Part shown: positions 7,661-15,690 of the stretch, piece by piece | How positions within the stretch are numbered: position 1 is the stretch's first letter | Layout of the letters: each line of letters opens with the position of its first letter | Source: Bradyrhizobium liaoningense | GTDB taxonomy: Bacteria > Pseudomonadota > Alphaproteobacteria > Rhizobiales > Xanthobacteraceae | Assembly: GCF_018130785.1 (NCBI RefSeq) | Contig: NZ_JAFCJT010000020.1 | Coordinates: 62,001 to 126,000 of the forward strand | DNA length: 64,000 nucleotides | Direction of reading: 5' to 3' | Program-made: the position numbers and the translations under genes | The notes under the pieces: model-generated | Told to the model about the DNA's origin: nothing | Database searches by the model: none | What the model saw: the letters and a program-made list of their open reading frames with translations, nothing else

Positions 7661-8695
7661 TTACCCCCGCACGCGCTTCAGCATCTGCTCGACATGGGCG
7701 ATCGGCGTTTCCGGCTGGATGCCGTGGCCGAGATTGAAGATGAAGCGGCCTTGCGCAAAGTTCGCCAGCACGTTGTCCACCGCGCGGTCGAGCGCGGCAC
7801 CGCCCGTGATCAGCGCCAGCGGATCGAGATTGCCCTGCACTGCGACCTTACTCTGCACGCGCTCGCGGATGAACGCCGGCTCCGCGGTCCAGTCGATGCT
7901 GACCGCGTTGACGCCGGTCGCCTCGACATAACCGGGCAGCTGCGCACCGGCGCCGCGCGGAAAACCGATGATCTTCGCATCGGGCACCTTGGCGCGCACG
8001 CCCTCGACGATGCGTCGCGTCGGCTCGACCGACCAGCGCGCGAACTCCACTGGCGGCAGGACGCCGGCCCAGGTGTCGAAGATCTGCAACGCATTGGCGC
8101 CGGCCGCGAGTTGCGCCAGCAGATATTCGATCGAGTTCTCCACGAGCACGTCGATGATTTTCGCAAAGGCCTCCGGATGCCGGTAGGCCATCATCCGCGC
8201 CGGCGCCTGGTCGGGCGTGCCCTGGCCTGCGACCATGTAGGTTGCGACCGTCCACGGCGCGCCGCAGAAGCCGATCAGCGCGACTTTGGGATCGAGCGCG
8301 CCGCGCACGATCTTCAGCGCCTCGAACACCGGCTCGAGCTTGTCGAAGTCGGCGCGCGGCGCCAGCGTCGCGACCTTCGCGGGATCATCCAGCGGTTCGA
8401 GCCGCGGACCCTCACCGACCTCGAAGCGCACCGAGCGGCCGAGCGCGTAGGGGATCACCAGAATGTCGGAGAAGATGATCGCCGCATCGAAGCCGAACCT
8501 GCGGATCGGTTGCAGCGTGACTTCGGCGGCCAGCTCCGGGTTGAAGCAGAGATCGAGGAAGCCACCCGCCTTGGCGCGCACCTCGCGATATTCCGGCAGG
8601 TAGCGGCCGGCCTGCCGCATCATCCACACTGGTGGGATGGCCTGCCGCTGGCCGGAGAGTACGTCGATGAAGGGTTTTGTCGCAGACTGGGGCAC
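7661..8695 (-). CDS. hemE: Uroporphyrinogen decarboxylase
   Basis: About 344 residues; removes four acetate carboxyls from uroporphyrinogen III to give coproporphyrinogen III in haem synthesis. Diagnostic motifs are PPVWMMRQAGRYLPEYR, the catalytic Asp in IIFSDILVIPYALG, GFCGAPWTVATYM, and the C-terminal FNLGHGIQPETP. The frame runs upstream to 8818, but GTG at 8695 with AGGA 6 bases before it gives a protein of normal length beginning VPQSATKPFIDVL. It converges with the hemC homologue; the pairing of two haem genes suggests functional grouping. Confidence 0.93.
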   Translation of the reverse strand: MPQSATKPFIDVLSGQRQAIPPVWMMRQAGRYLPEYREVRAKAGGFLDLCFNPELAAEVTLQPIRRFGFDAAIIFSDILVIPYALGRSVRFEVGEGPRLEPLDDPAKVATLAPRADFDKLEPVFEALKIVRGALDPKVALIGFCGAPWTVATYMVAGQGTPDQAPARMMAYRHPEAFAKIIDVLVENSIEYLLAQLAAGANALQIFDTWAGVLPPVEFARWSVEPTRRIVEGVRAKVPDAKIIGFPRGAGAQLPGYVEATGVNAVSIDWTAEPAFIRERVQSKVAVQGNLDPLALITGGAALDRAVDNVLANFAQGRFIFNLGHGIQPETPIAHVEQMLKRVRG

Positions 8696-8805
8696 GAAAC
8701 ATCCTGATGCAGAATTGAGGTTCCTGATACACCGCCCAAGGCCTGAGCGGAACAGGGGAACCAGCGCAAATGCGCCGCGTTGACCCGCCAATGGAGGAGA
8801 TATCC

Positions 8806-9021
8806 ATGGCTGAGACATTCAATCCCGCGCCGCATGACAAGCACGCCGCCGATCCGCGCGAAGCGCTCGCCGCCGATCGCCACAGCAAGCTCGACGCCGG
8901 TCTGAAAGACACCTTCCCGGCCTCAGATCCCGTGAGCGCCGCGCAGCCAACGCCGTCGAAGGCCGATGCGGATGCCGATAATCCCTCGCTGTGGGACAAG
9001 GTTAAGGCGATCTTCAGCTAG
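8806..9021 (+). CDS. Small hydrophilic FPASDP-motif protein
   Basis: A 71-residue, acidic, low-complexity soluble protein. The ATG at 8806 has an excellent GGAGGAG ribosome site. The central LKDTFPASDPVSAAQPTPS segment matches a motif I associate with small uncharacterised rhizobial proteins. The C-terminus (SLWDKVKAIF) could form a short amphipathic helix. It is divergent from hemE across 110 bases. Function unknown; probably largely disordered. Confidence 0.7.
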   Translation: MAETFNPAPHDKHAADPREALAADRHSKLDAGLKDTFPASDPVSAAQPTPSKADADADNPSLWDKVKAIFS

Positions 9022-9203
9022 CGCGATCTTCAAGGCCCGGTCGCCGGTTTCCGATAGGGTCGCTAACGCATTGTTAGCGATCCAGCGACGCTCCAGTCCG
9101 TAGGAGTACGGGAAAACCCGCATAACGCTGCGAATGTCGGCAAGCGTTTCAGGGTTCAATAACAGAAGCGGTGGAATTTCCGGCGATCGGAGATTTCTGC
9201 CGC

Positions 9204-11108
9204 ATGAACCTCGCCTCACAAAGAGCCGGATGGAGCCGCCTGTCGTTGCGGGCGGCGGCGTTCGTCGTGCTCACTTGTGCGACCATCCTCGGCGTCAGCG
9301 GCTGGCGTGAATGGGCCGCCCGCGATGCCGTGCTCAAGGGCGCCGAGACCGAGATGGCGAACGTCGCCCGCTCGCTGACCCAGCACGCGGAGGACAGCCT
9401 CGACCTGCTGGATTCCGGCGTCGTCGGCGTCGTCAGCCGGCTGGAGATGGACGGCACCGATCCCGCCACGATCGCCAAGCTGCGCACGCTCCTGGAGGCG
9501 CGCAAGAAGGCGATGGAGCGCGTGCACAGCCTTGCCATCATCGACGACCAGGGCAATTGGCTGACCTCGCCCGGCACCATCAGTTCGACGCTCAGCGACG
9601 ACGCGTTCTTCCGTCATCACCAGCTTTCACCGAAGCGCGAGCCCTATGTCGGCCGCCCCGTTAAGAGCCTGCTCGACGGCGAATGGGTGGTCACTTTGTC
9701 GCGCCGCTTCAACAAGCCGGACGGCAGCTTTGGCGGCGTCGTGCTCGCGGCCATCAGCTCGAAATATCTTTCACACTTCTACGAGCAATTCGAGATCGGC
9801 CGTAACAGCTCCGTTGCGCTGATGTATGCCGACGGCCTGATCATCGCGCGCAACCCCGGCAACGACAAATTCGTCGGCCGCAGCGTCGCTGACACCCCGA
9901 TGTTCCGCGACGCCAACCTGCAAAAATCGGCCGGCGCCTATCACTTCAAATCGCCGCTGGATGGCGCCGAACGCGTCAGTTTCTTCAAGCGCAGCAGCCG
10001 CTATCCGCTGGTCTTGCTCGCCACCGTCGACAGGGCCGAGCTGCTGGCACCCTGGCGCGCAGCCGCGATTTCCCGCATGCTCTACGTCCTCGCGCTGGTC
10101 ATGCTGATCGGGGTGATCGGCGCGGTGCTGGTGCGGCAGTTGCAGCGCGGCCAGCGCATGGCTGCAGCCCTGGTCGAGAAGGAAGCGCATTTCCGCCTGC
10201 TCGCCGAAGGCTCCAGCGACATGGTCACGCGTATCGGGCTGGATGAGAAGCTGCGCTATGTTTCTCCGTCGTCGGTCCGCGTCGTCGGCTGGCGCGCCAA
10301 TCAACTGATCGGAACCCCCGCGCTCGCAGGCATTCATGCGGAGGATCGCCCGCAGGTTCAGGCCATCGTCGATGCCCTGAAGCGCGGCGAGAAGGATGAA
10401 GCGCGCATCACCTATCGTAACACGCACCGCACGAATACCGAAGTCTGGCTCGAATCGACCATGCGGGTGACGCGTCAGGAAAACGGCAACGTCGACGGGG
10501 TGGTTGCGATCTCGCGCGACATCACCGAGCAGAAGAAGCTGGAGACCAGGCTCGAGACGCTCGCGATCGAGGACAGCCTCACCGGGCTCGCCAACCGCCG
10601 CCGCTTCGACGAACGATTGAAGGAGGAATGGGCGCGCGCCTATCGCGACCGCTCCAGCCTCGCTTTGCTGATGATCGACGTCGACCACTTCAAGGCCTAC
10701 AACGACGAATATGGCCACCCAGCAGGCGATGCCTGTCTGCGCGTGGTGGCGAAGGTCATCGCGGCCGAGATGCAGCGCGCCGGTGATCTGGCTGCACGCT
10801 ACGGCGGCGAGGAGTTCGCCATGCTGCTGCCGAACACCGATGCCACCGGCTGCGCCCGGATCGGCGAGCGAATCCGCCGCGCAATCCGCGAGGCGAGCCT
10901 CGTCCACAGCAGCAATCACGCGTCGGGCCGCGTCACCGCTTCGCTCGGCGGCGCGGTCTGCCGGCCGGCGCTGGAACGCAGCGCCGGGGTGGGCTCGCTC
11001 GTCGAGGCTGCCGATCAGGCGCTCTATGCGGCGAAGGAAGGTGGGCGGGACCGCCTGATGATGTCGGTCGAGGTGGCGAGCCTGCTGCCCAAGGCGGTTG
11101 GCGAGTAG
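9204..11108 (+). CDS. Transmembrane diguanylate cyclase (dCache-PAS-GGDEF)
   Basis: About 634 residues from the ATG at 9204; a GTG at 9171 is the alternative. Order: TM helix (~10-30), a periplasmic double-Cache-like sensor of about 250 residues, a second TM (MLYVLALVMLIGVIGAVLV), a PAS domain (HFRLLAEGSSDMVTRI) and a GGDEF domain. The active site RYGGEEFAMLLP is intact. RAGD five residues earlier is the inhibitory I-site, so the enzyme should make c-di-GMP and be restrained by it. It probably reads a periplasmic small molecule. It stands alone, with the slyX stop 7 bases beyond its own. Confidence 0.9.
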   Translation: MNLASQRAGWSRLSLRAAAFVVLTCATILGVSGWREWAARDAVLKGAETEMANVARSLTQHAEDSLDLLDSGVVGVVSRLEMDGTDPATIAKLRTLLEARKKAMERVHSLAIIDDQGNWLTSPGTISSTLSDDAFFRHHQLSPKREPYVGRPVKSLLDGEWVVTLSRRFNKPDGSFGGVVLAAISSKYLSHFYEQFEIGRNSSVALMYADGLIIARNPGNDKFVGRSVADTPMFRDANLQKSAGAYHFKSPLDGAERVSFFKRSSRYPLVLLATVDRAELLAPWRAAAISRMLYVLALVMLIGVIGAVLVRQLQRGQRMAAALVEKEAHFRLLAEGSSDMVTRIGLDEKLRYVSPSSVRVVGWRANQLIGTPALAGIHAEDRPQVQAIVDALKRGEKDEARITYRNTHRTNTEVWLESTMRVTRQENGNVDGVVAISRDITEQKKLETRLETLAIEDSLTGLANRRRFDERLKEEWARAYRDRSSLALLMIDVDHFKAYNDEYGHPAGDACLRVVAKVIAAEMQRAGDLAARYGGEEFAMLLPNTDATGCARIGERIRRAIREASLVHSSNHASGRVTASLGGAVCRPALERSAGVGSLVEAADQALYAAKEGGRDRLMMSVEVASLLPKAVGE

Positions 11109-11114
11109 TATCGC

Positions 11115-11333
11115 TCAATAATGCGGCGGGCGCTCATTGGTCGCGCCCGGCGCATTCGTTTCGGCTTCCTGCAGCCGCTCGCCGAGCTCTGCGATCTTCC
11201 GCGTCAGCGCGTCGATCTGCTTCCACTGCGCGGTGATGGTCTGGTTCAGCGTCTCGATCGTATCGTCCTGATATGCGATGCGCATCTCCAGCGTGTCGAT
11301 ACGCTCGCCCAATGTCTTGACCTCATTCGTCAC
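11115..11333 (-). CDS. slyX: SlyX family coiled-coil protein
   Basis: A 72-residue protein that is one coiled coil: regularly spaced Leu/Ile from TLGERIDTLEMRIAYQDDTI to LGERLQEAE, ending with the ERPPHY tail typical of SlyX. The GTG start at 11333 has GGGG 7 bases upstream and overlaps the end of trhO by 11 bases, which suggests translational coupling. SlyX has no settled biochemical role. Confidence 0.85.
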   Translation of the reverse strand: MTNEVKTLGERIDTLEMRIAYQDDTIETLNQTITAQWKQIDALTRKIAELGERLQEAETNAPGATNERPPHY

Positions 11334-12090
11334 GGTCGTGCCCCAATTCTTGTTCGCGTAGGCCCCGTTCGCGCAAGCCGTGGCCGAGCGCGACGCGCTC
11401 GTCGAACACGAAGCACTCGCCGCGCCAGCGGCTCTGCGCCTCCGGCACCTCTTCCAGATATTTGAGAATACCGCCCTTGAGGTGATAGACCTCGGCAAAG
11501 CCGCGCGCGAGCAGATGCGCGCTCGCCTTCTCGCAGCGGATGCCGCCGGTGCAGAACATCGCGATCCTGCGGTGCTTCGCAGGATCGAGTTGCTCGGCGG
11601 CAAAATCCTTGAACTGGCCAAAGCTCCTGATGCCGGGATCGACCGCGCCCTCGAACGTGCCCATCGCCACCTCGAAGGCGTTGCGGGTGTCGAGCACCAG
11701 CGTGTCAGACGCGGTGATCAGCGCGTTCCATTCGGCGGCTTCGACGTAAGTGCCGACCTGCCGCGTCGGATCGGCGGCCTCGTCGCCGAGCGTGACGATC
11801 TCCTTCTTCAGCCGCACCTTGAGCCGGCCGAACGGCATTGCCTCCGCGGTCGAGAACTTCAATTCGAGATTGTTCAGCCGGCCGCCGAAGAGGGCGCCGT
11901 GGGCGAGCTCGTGGACGAGGGCGTCGATTGCCTCGGGCGCACCCGCAATCGTGCCGTTGATACCTTCCCGGGCGAGCAGCACGCTGCCCTTGAGCGCGAG
12001 GCCTGCGCAGAACGCGCGCAGCGGCTCGCACAGCTCGCGGTAATCGGGCAGGGCGGCGAATTGGTAGAAGGCGGCGACCTTGTGGATCAT
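11323..12090 (-). CDS. trhO: tRNA uridine(34) hydroxylase TrhO (rhodanese-like, YceA type)
   Basis: A 255-residue protein. The N-terminal domain (YQFAALPDYREL, REGINGTIAG) is typical of TrhO/YceA. It is followed by a rhodanese domain whose active-site loop FCTGGIRCEKAS carries the catalytic Cys180. The family makes 5-hydroxyuridine at position 34 of certain tRNAs using oxygen. It is the first gene of a two-gene unit with slyX and is divergent from ggt over a 198-base gap. Confidence 0.93.
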   Translation of the reverse strand: MIHKVAAFYQFAALPDYRELCEPLRAFCAGLALKGSVLLAREGINGTIAGAPEAIDALVHELAHGALFGGRLNNLELKFSTAEAMPFGRLKVRLKKEIVTLGDEAADPTRQVGTYVEAAEWNALITASDTLVLDTRNAFEVAMGTFEGAVDPGIRSFGQFKDFAAEQLDPAKHRRIAMFCTGGIRCEKASAHLLARGFAEVYHLKGGILKYLEEVPEAQSRWRGECFVFDERVALGHGLRERGLREQELGHDRDE

Positions 12091-12288
12091 GGCGGCTCGT
12101 TTAGCAGGCGGCCGCCGCCCAGAAAACCCGCATGGCCCCGGACGGCAAAAGCCCTATACGCCCAGCGGATGGCAGCCATTTCGCTGGTATGCCAGCATTG
12201 CCCCGGTGGGCCGGAATGTGTCATGTAGGCCCGGTTTTTCCGCGACGGCGCGCCATCCGCGCCAGAGGCCCAAGAGAGCAAGAATTCG

Positions 12289-13875
12289 ATGAGAAACTTC
12301 CATTTCCCCGGCAGGTCCACGGTCCACGCCACCAACGCGATGGTGGCGACCTCGCATCCGCAGGCGTCGCTCGCCGCGATCGAGGTGCTGCGCGAAGGCG
12401 GCACGGCGGTGGACGCGGCGGTGGCGGGTTCGGCGCTGCTCGGCGTGATCGAGCCGCAATCGACCGGCATCGGCGGCGACTGCTTTGCGCTGATCCAGCC
12501 GCGGGGCGAGGGCAAGATCATCGCCTATAACGGCTCCGGCCGGGCCCCGAAGGCGGCGAACGCCGACTGGTATCTCGAGCGCAAGATCAATTCCGTGCCG
12601 CTGACCTCGGCGCATGCGGTCTCGATCCCGGGCGTGATCGATGCCTTCGCAACCGTGCTGCGCGATCACGGCAAGTTCGGCTTCGACCGGCTGCTCCAGC
12701 CCGCGATCAAGGCGGCTGAGGAAGGCTACGTCGTCGCGCCCCGCATCGCCTTTGACTGGAAGAACCAGTTCGAGAAGCTGAAGGGCGGCACCAACACCGT
12801 GCGTTACCTGCTGCCGGGCGGCAAGCCGCCTGTCGCCGGCGACGTCATCCGCCAGGCAGAGCTCGGCAAGACGCTGCGCGCGATTGCCAAGGACGGCCGC
12901 GACGCCTTCTACAAGGGCGCGATCGCGGAGGACATGGTCGAGACCCTGCGCGGCATCGGCGGCCTGCACACGCTCGACGATTTCGCCGCCCACACCACCG
13001 AGACGACAACGCCGATCGGCACGAATTACAAGGGTTACGACGTCTGGCAGTGCCCGCCGAACGGCCCGGGCGTCACCGCGCTCTTGATGCTCAACATTCT
13101 GTCGCGGTTCGACCTGACCAAGTACGCGCCGCTCAGCATCGAGCGCTTCCATCTCGAGGCCGAGGCCGCGCGCATCGCCTACATGAATCGCGAGATGCAT
13201 GTCGCCGACCCCGAGCATATGAAGATCGACGTCGCCGAAATGCTCGCGAAGGGCTTTGCCGACGAATACATCAGCAAGATCCGCATGGACGGCATGCTCG
13301 ACCTGCCGAACGTCGCGCCGCCGATGAATCCCTCGACCATCTACATCACGGTCGTGGACAAGGATCGCAACGTCTGCTCGTTCATCAATTCGATCGCGCA
13401 TTCCTTCGGCTCGGCCATCGTCTCGAACAAGACCGGCGTGCTGTTCCAGAACCGCGCCGGCGGCTTCCGCATCCAGCCCGGCCATCCCAATTGCATCGCC
13501 GGCGGCAAGCGTCCGCTGCACACGATCATGCCGAGCCTTCTCACCAAGGGCGGCCGCTCCGTGATGCCGTTCGCGGTGATGGGCGGGCAGTATCAGCCGG
13601 TCGGGCAGACCCACGTGGTGACCAACATCCTCGACTATGGCTGCGACGTGCAGGAAGCGATCGACATGCCGCGTGGCCTGCACTACGAGGGCCAGTACCA
13701 GCTCGAGGACAGCGTGCCCGCCGATATCGTCGAAGGGCTGAAGAAGCTTGGCCACAAGACCACCAGTGTGGTCGGCCCGCTCGGCGGCGCCCAGGCGATC
13801 TGGATCGATTGGGACAAGGGCACGCTTACCGGCGGTTCCGATCCGCGCAAGGACGGCTGCGCGCTGGGTTATTGA
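12289..13875 (+). CDS. ggt: Gamma-glutamyltransferase family protein
   Basis: A 528-residue Ntn-hydrolase of the gamma-glutamyltranspeptidase family. These enzymes self-cleave before a Thr that becomes the nucleophile. Here that is Thr350 in NPSTIYITVVD; the usual TTH is TIY, so the second Thr and the His differ. Early motifs (GGTAVDAAVAGSALLGVIEPQSTGIGG shortened to its core GGTAVDAAVA) fit well, as does GGKRPLHTIMPS in the small subunit. There is no signal peptide, unlike periplasmic Ggt, so a cytoplasmic role with another gamma-glutamyl or acyl-amide substrate is possible. Confidence 0.85.
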   Translation: MRNFHFPGRSTVHATNAMVATSHPQASLAAIEVLREGGTAVDAAVAGSALLGVIEPQSTGIGGDCFALIQPRGEGKIIAYNGSGRAPKAANADWYLERKINSVPLTSAHAVSIPGVIDAFATVLRDHGKFGFDRLLQPAIKAAEEGYVVAPRIAFDWKNQFEKLKGGTNTVRYLLPGGKPPVAGDVIRQAELGKTLRAIAKDGRDAFYKGAIAEDMVETLRGIGGLHTLDDFAAHTTETTTPIGTNYKGYDVWQCPPNGPGVTALLMLNILSRFDLTKYAPLSIERFHLEAEAARIAYMNREMHVADPEHMKIDVAEMLAKGFADEYISKIRMDGMLDLPNVAPPMNPSTIYITVVDKDRNVCSFINSIAHSFGSAIVSNKTGVLFQNRAGGFRIQPGHPNCIAGGKRPLHTIMPSLLTKGGRSVMPFAVMGGQYQPVGQTHVVTNILDYGCDVQEAIDMPRGLHYEGQYQLEDSVPADIVEGLKKLGHKTTSVVGPLGGAQAIWIDWDKGTLTGGSDPRKDGCALGY

Positions 13876-13927
13876 TCGGTCGGCGCGGGCGCAAGGTTCC
13901 TAGCGCGAACATCAGGAAAAGTTGACG

Positions 13928-13960
13928 AAGGGCGGCGCGGCATTGGCTGTGCCGCCCTTT
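13928..13960 (+). terminator. Hairpin terminator after ggt
   Basis: AAGGGCGGC (13928-13936) pairs with GCCGCCCTT (13951-13959) and ends in a short T run, 50 bases past the ggt stop. Confidence 0.65.
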
Positions 13961-14048
13961 CCCGTTCGGAACAGAGCTCATGCCCCCAAGTTGGTGGGCG
14001 GTGAGCGGTGCAGGCGTGCGCTGCGTTTTGAAGCGGCGGAGGCCGTCC

Positions 14049-14663
14049 ATGTCCGAAAATTCAAGTTCCCGACGATCTGGATTCGATCGGCGCGCCTTCG
14101 TGGCTGGCGTCGCCGGCAGTGCGCTCGTTCCGCTGACGGCGCGCGCAGTCGCGCAGGATGCAAAAGCGCCAGCCGCGCAGGATCCAGCACTCCCCGTCGA
14201 CGTCACGCTGCGGGTGAACGGCAAGGACAAGCGCCTTCAACTCGACGCCCGCACGACGGTCCTCGACGCCTTGCGCGAACATCTCAAGCTGACCGGCAGC
14301 AAGAAGGGCTGCGACCACGGCCAGTGCGGCGCTTGCACGGTGCTGATCGACGATCGGCGGGTGGTCTCCTGCCTGACGCTCGCACTCGCGGCCGAGGGAC
14401 AGGAGATCACGACAATCGAGGGGCTCGCCACCAACGATCGCCTGCATCCGATGCAGCAGGCCTTCATCGACAACGACGCGTTTCAATGCGGCTACTGCAC
14501 GCCGGGCCAGATCATGTCCGCCTTGGCCTGCGTCAAGGAGGGGCATGCGGGGAGCGATGCCGATATCCGTGAATATATGAGCGGCAACATCTGCCGCTGC
14601 GCCGCCTATCCCAACATCGTCGCCGCCGTGAAGCAGGCCGCGCCCGAGATCATGAAAGGCTAG
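14049..14663 (+). CDS. paoA: Aldehyde oxidoreductase 2Fe-2S subunit with Tat signal (PaoA-like)
   Basis: A 204-residue protein. The ATG at 14049 follows GGAGG at 6 bases. A twin-arginine signal (DRRAFVAGVAGSALVPL, Arg14-Arg15) marks export of the folded complex. A plant-type cluster uses Cys88, 93, 96 and 108; the second 2Fe-2S cluster uses Cys147, 150, 182 and 184 (CGYC, CRC). This is the small subunit of xanthine-oxidase-family enzymes. The signal and the 4Fe-4S site in the next gene point to the periplasmic PaoABC aldehyde-detoxifying type. First gene of a three-gene operon; the usual maturation chaperone gene is not next to it. Confidence 0.85.
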   Translation: MSENSSSRRSGFDRRAFVAGVAGSALVPLTARAVAQDAKAPAAQDPALPVDVTLRVNGKDKRLQLDARTTVLDALREHLKLTGSKKGCDHGQCGACTVLIDDRRVVSCLTLALAAEGQEITTIEGLATNDRLHPMQQAFIDNDAFQCGYCTPGQIMSALACVKEGHAGSDADIREYMSGNICRCAAYPNIVAAVKQAAPEIMKG

Positions 14664-14667
14664 GCGC

Positions 14668-15690
14668 ATGCGACCGTTTTCGTATCAGAGGGCATCAGAC
14701 CCGGACATGGCCGTGCGGGCGCTGAGCGCCGCCGCGGCTGCGAGCAATCCGCTGACGAAGGCTGCAGCGCAGCCGCTCGCGGGCGGCACCACGCTGATCG
14801 ACCTGATGAAGCTGGACGTGATGCGGCCTGCCGCGATCGTCGACATCAATTCGCTTGCGCAGGGCTGGTCGGCGATCGAGCCCGGCAGCGAAGCCTTGCG
14901 GCTCGGCGCACTCGCGAAGATGTCCGACGTAGCTGCGCATGCCGAGATCGAGCGCAACTATCCGGTGATCGCGAATTCCCTGAAGCTTGCCGCCAGCGCC
15001 CAGCTCCGCAACATGGCGACACTCGCCGGCAACGTGATGCAGCGGACGCGTTGCAGCTATTTCCGCGATGTCTCCTATGAGAACTGCAACAAGCGCAACC
15101 CGGGCTCCGGCTGCGCCGCGATGGACGGTGTCAATCGCATGCATGCGGTGCTCGGCACTTCCGATCAGTGCGTTGCGACCTATCCCGGCGATTTCGCGCA
15201 GGCCCTGGTCGCGCTCGATGCCATGGTTGAGATCACCGGCAAGGCCGGTACGCGCAGCATGCCGTTCGCGCAGCTTCATAAGACGCCCGGCAACACGCCG
15301 GACATCGAGACCATGCTTCAGCCCGGTGAGCTGATCTCCGCCTTCTCCGTTCCCGGCCAATGGCCGCGCTCGGTATATCTCAAGGCGCGCGACCGGCAAT
15401 CCTACGAATTCGCGTTGTCGTCGGCCGCGGTGGCGCTCGATGTGCAGGGTGGCACCATCAGGGACGCGCGCGTCGCGCTCGGCGGTGTCGCCACCGTGCC
15501 CTGGCGTGCGCGCGAGGCCGAGGCGCTGCTGAAGGGACAGAAATTCGATGACGGCCTGGCGCAACGTGTCGCCGATGCCGCCTTCGCGGACGCCAAAGGG
15601 CGCCAGCACAACGGCTTCAAGATCGCGCTCGGCAAGCGCGTGGTGATGCGCGCGCTCCAGCAGGCCGTAACGATGGAGATCCGATCATGA
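14668..15690 (+). CDS. paoB: Aldehyde oxidoreductase FAD subunit with 4Fe-4S insertion (PaoB-like)
   Basis: A 340-residue FAD-binding medium subunit. The flavin loop is PLAGGTTLIDLMK (residues ~37-49), and ATLAGNVMQRTRCSYF is the second FAD contact. Cys129, 140, 149 and 168 form a four-cysteine insertion, a feature of PaoB-type and 4-hydroxybenzoyl-CoA-reductase-type subunits that bind a 4Fe-4S cluster. It starts 4 bases after paoA and overlaps paoC by ATGA, so translation is coupled. Confidence 0.88.
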   Translation: MRPFSYQRASDPDMAVRALSAAAAASNPLTKAAAQPLAGGTTLIDLMKLDVMRPAAIVDINSLAQGWSAIEPGSEALRLGALAKMSDVAAHAEIERNYPVIANSLKLAASAQLRNMATLAGNVMQRTRCSYFRDVSYENCNKRNPGSGCAAMDGVNRMHAVLGTSDQCVATYPGDFAQALVALDAMVEITGKAGTRSMPFAQLHKTPGNTPDIETMLQPGELISAFSVPGQWPRSVYLKARDRQSYEFALSSAAVALDVQGGTIRDARVALGGVATVPWRAREAEALLKGQKFDDGLAQRVADAAFADAKGRQHNGFKIALGKRVVMRALQQAVTMEIRS

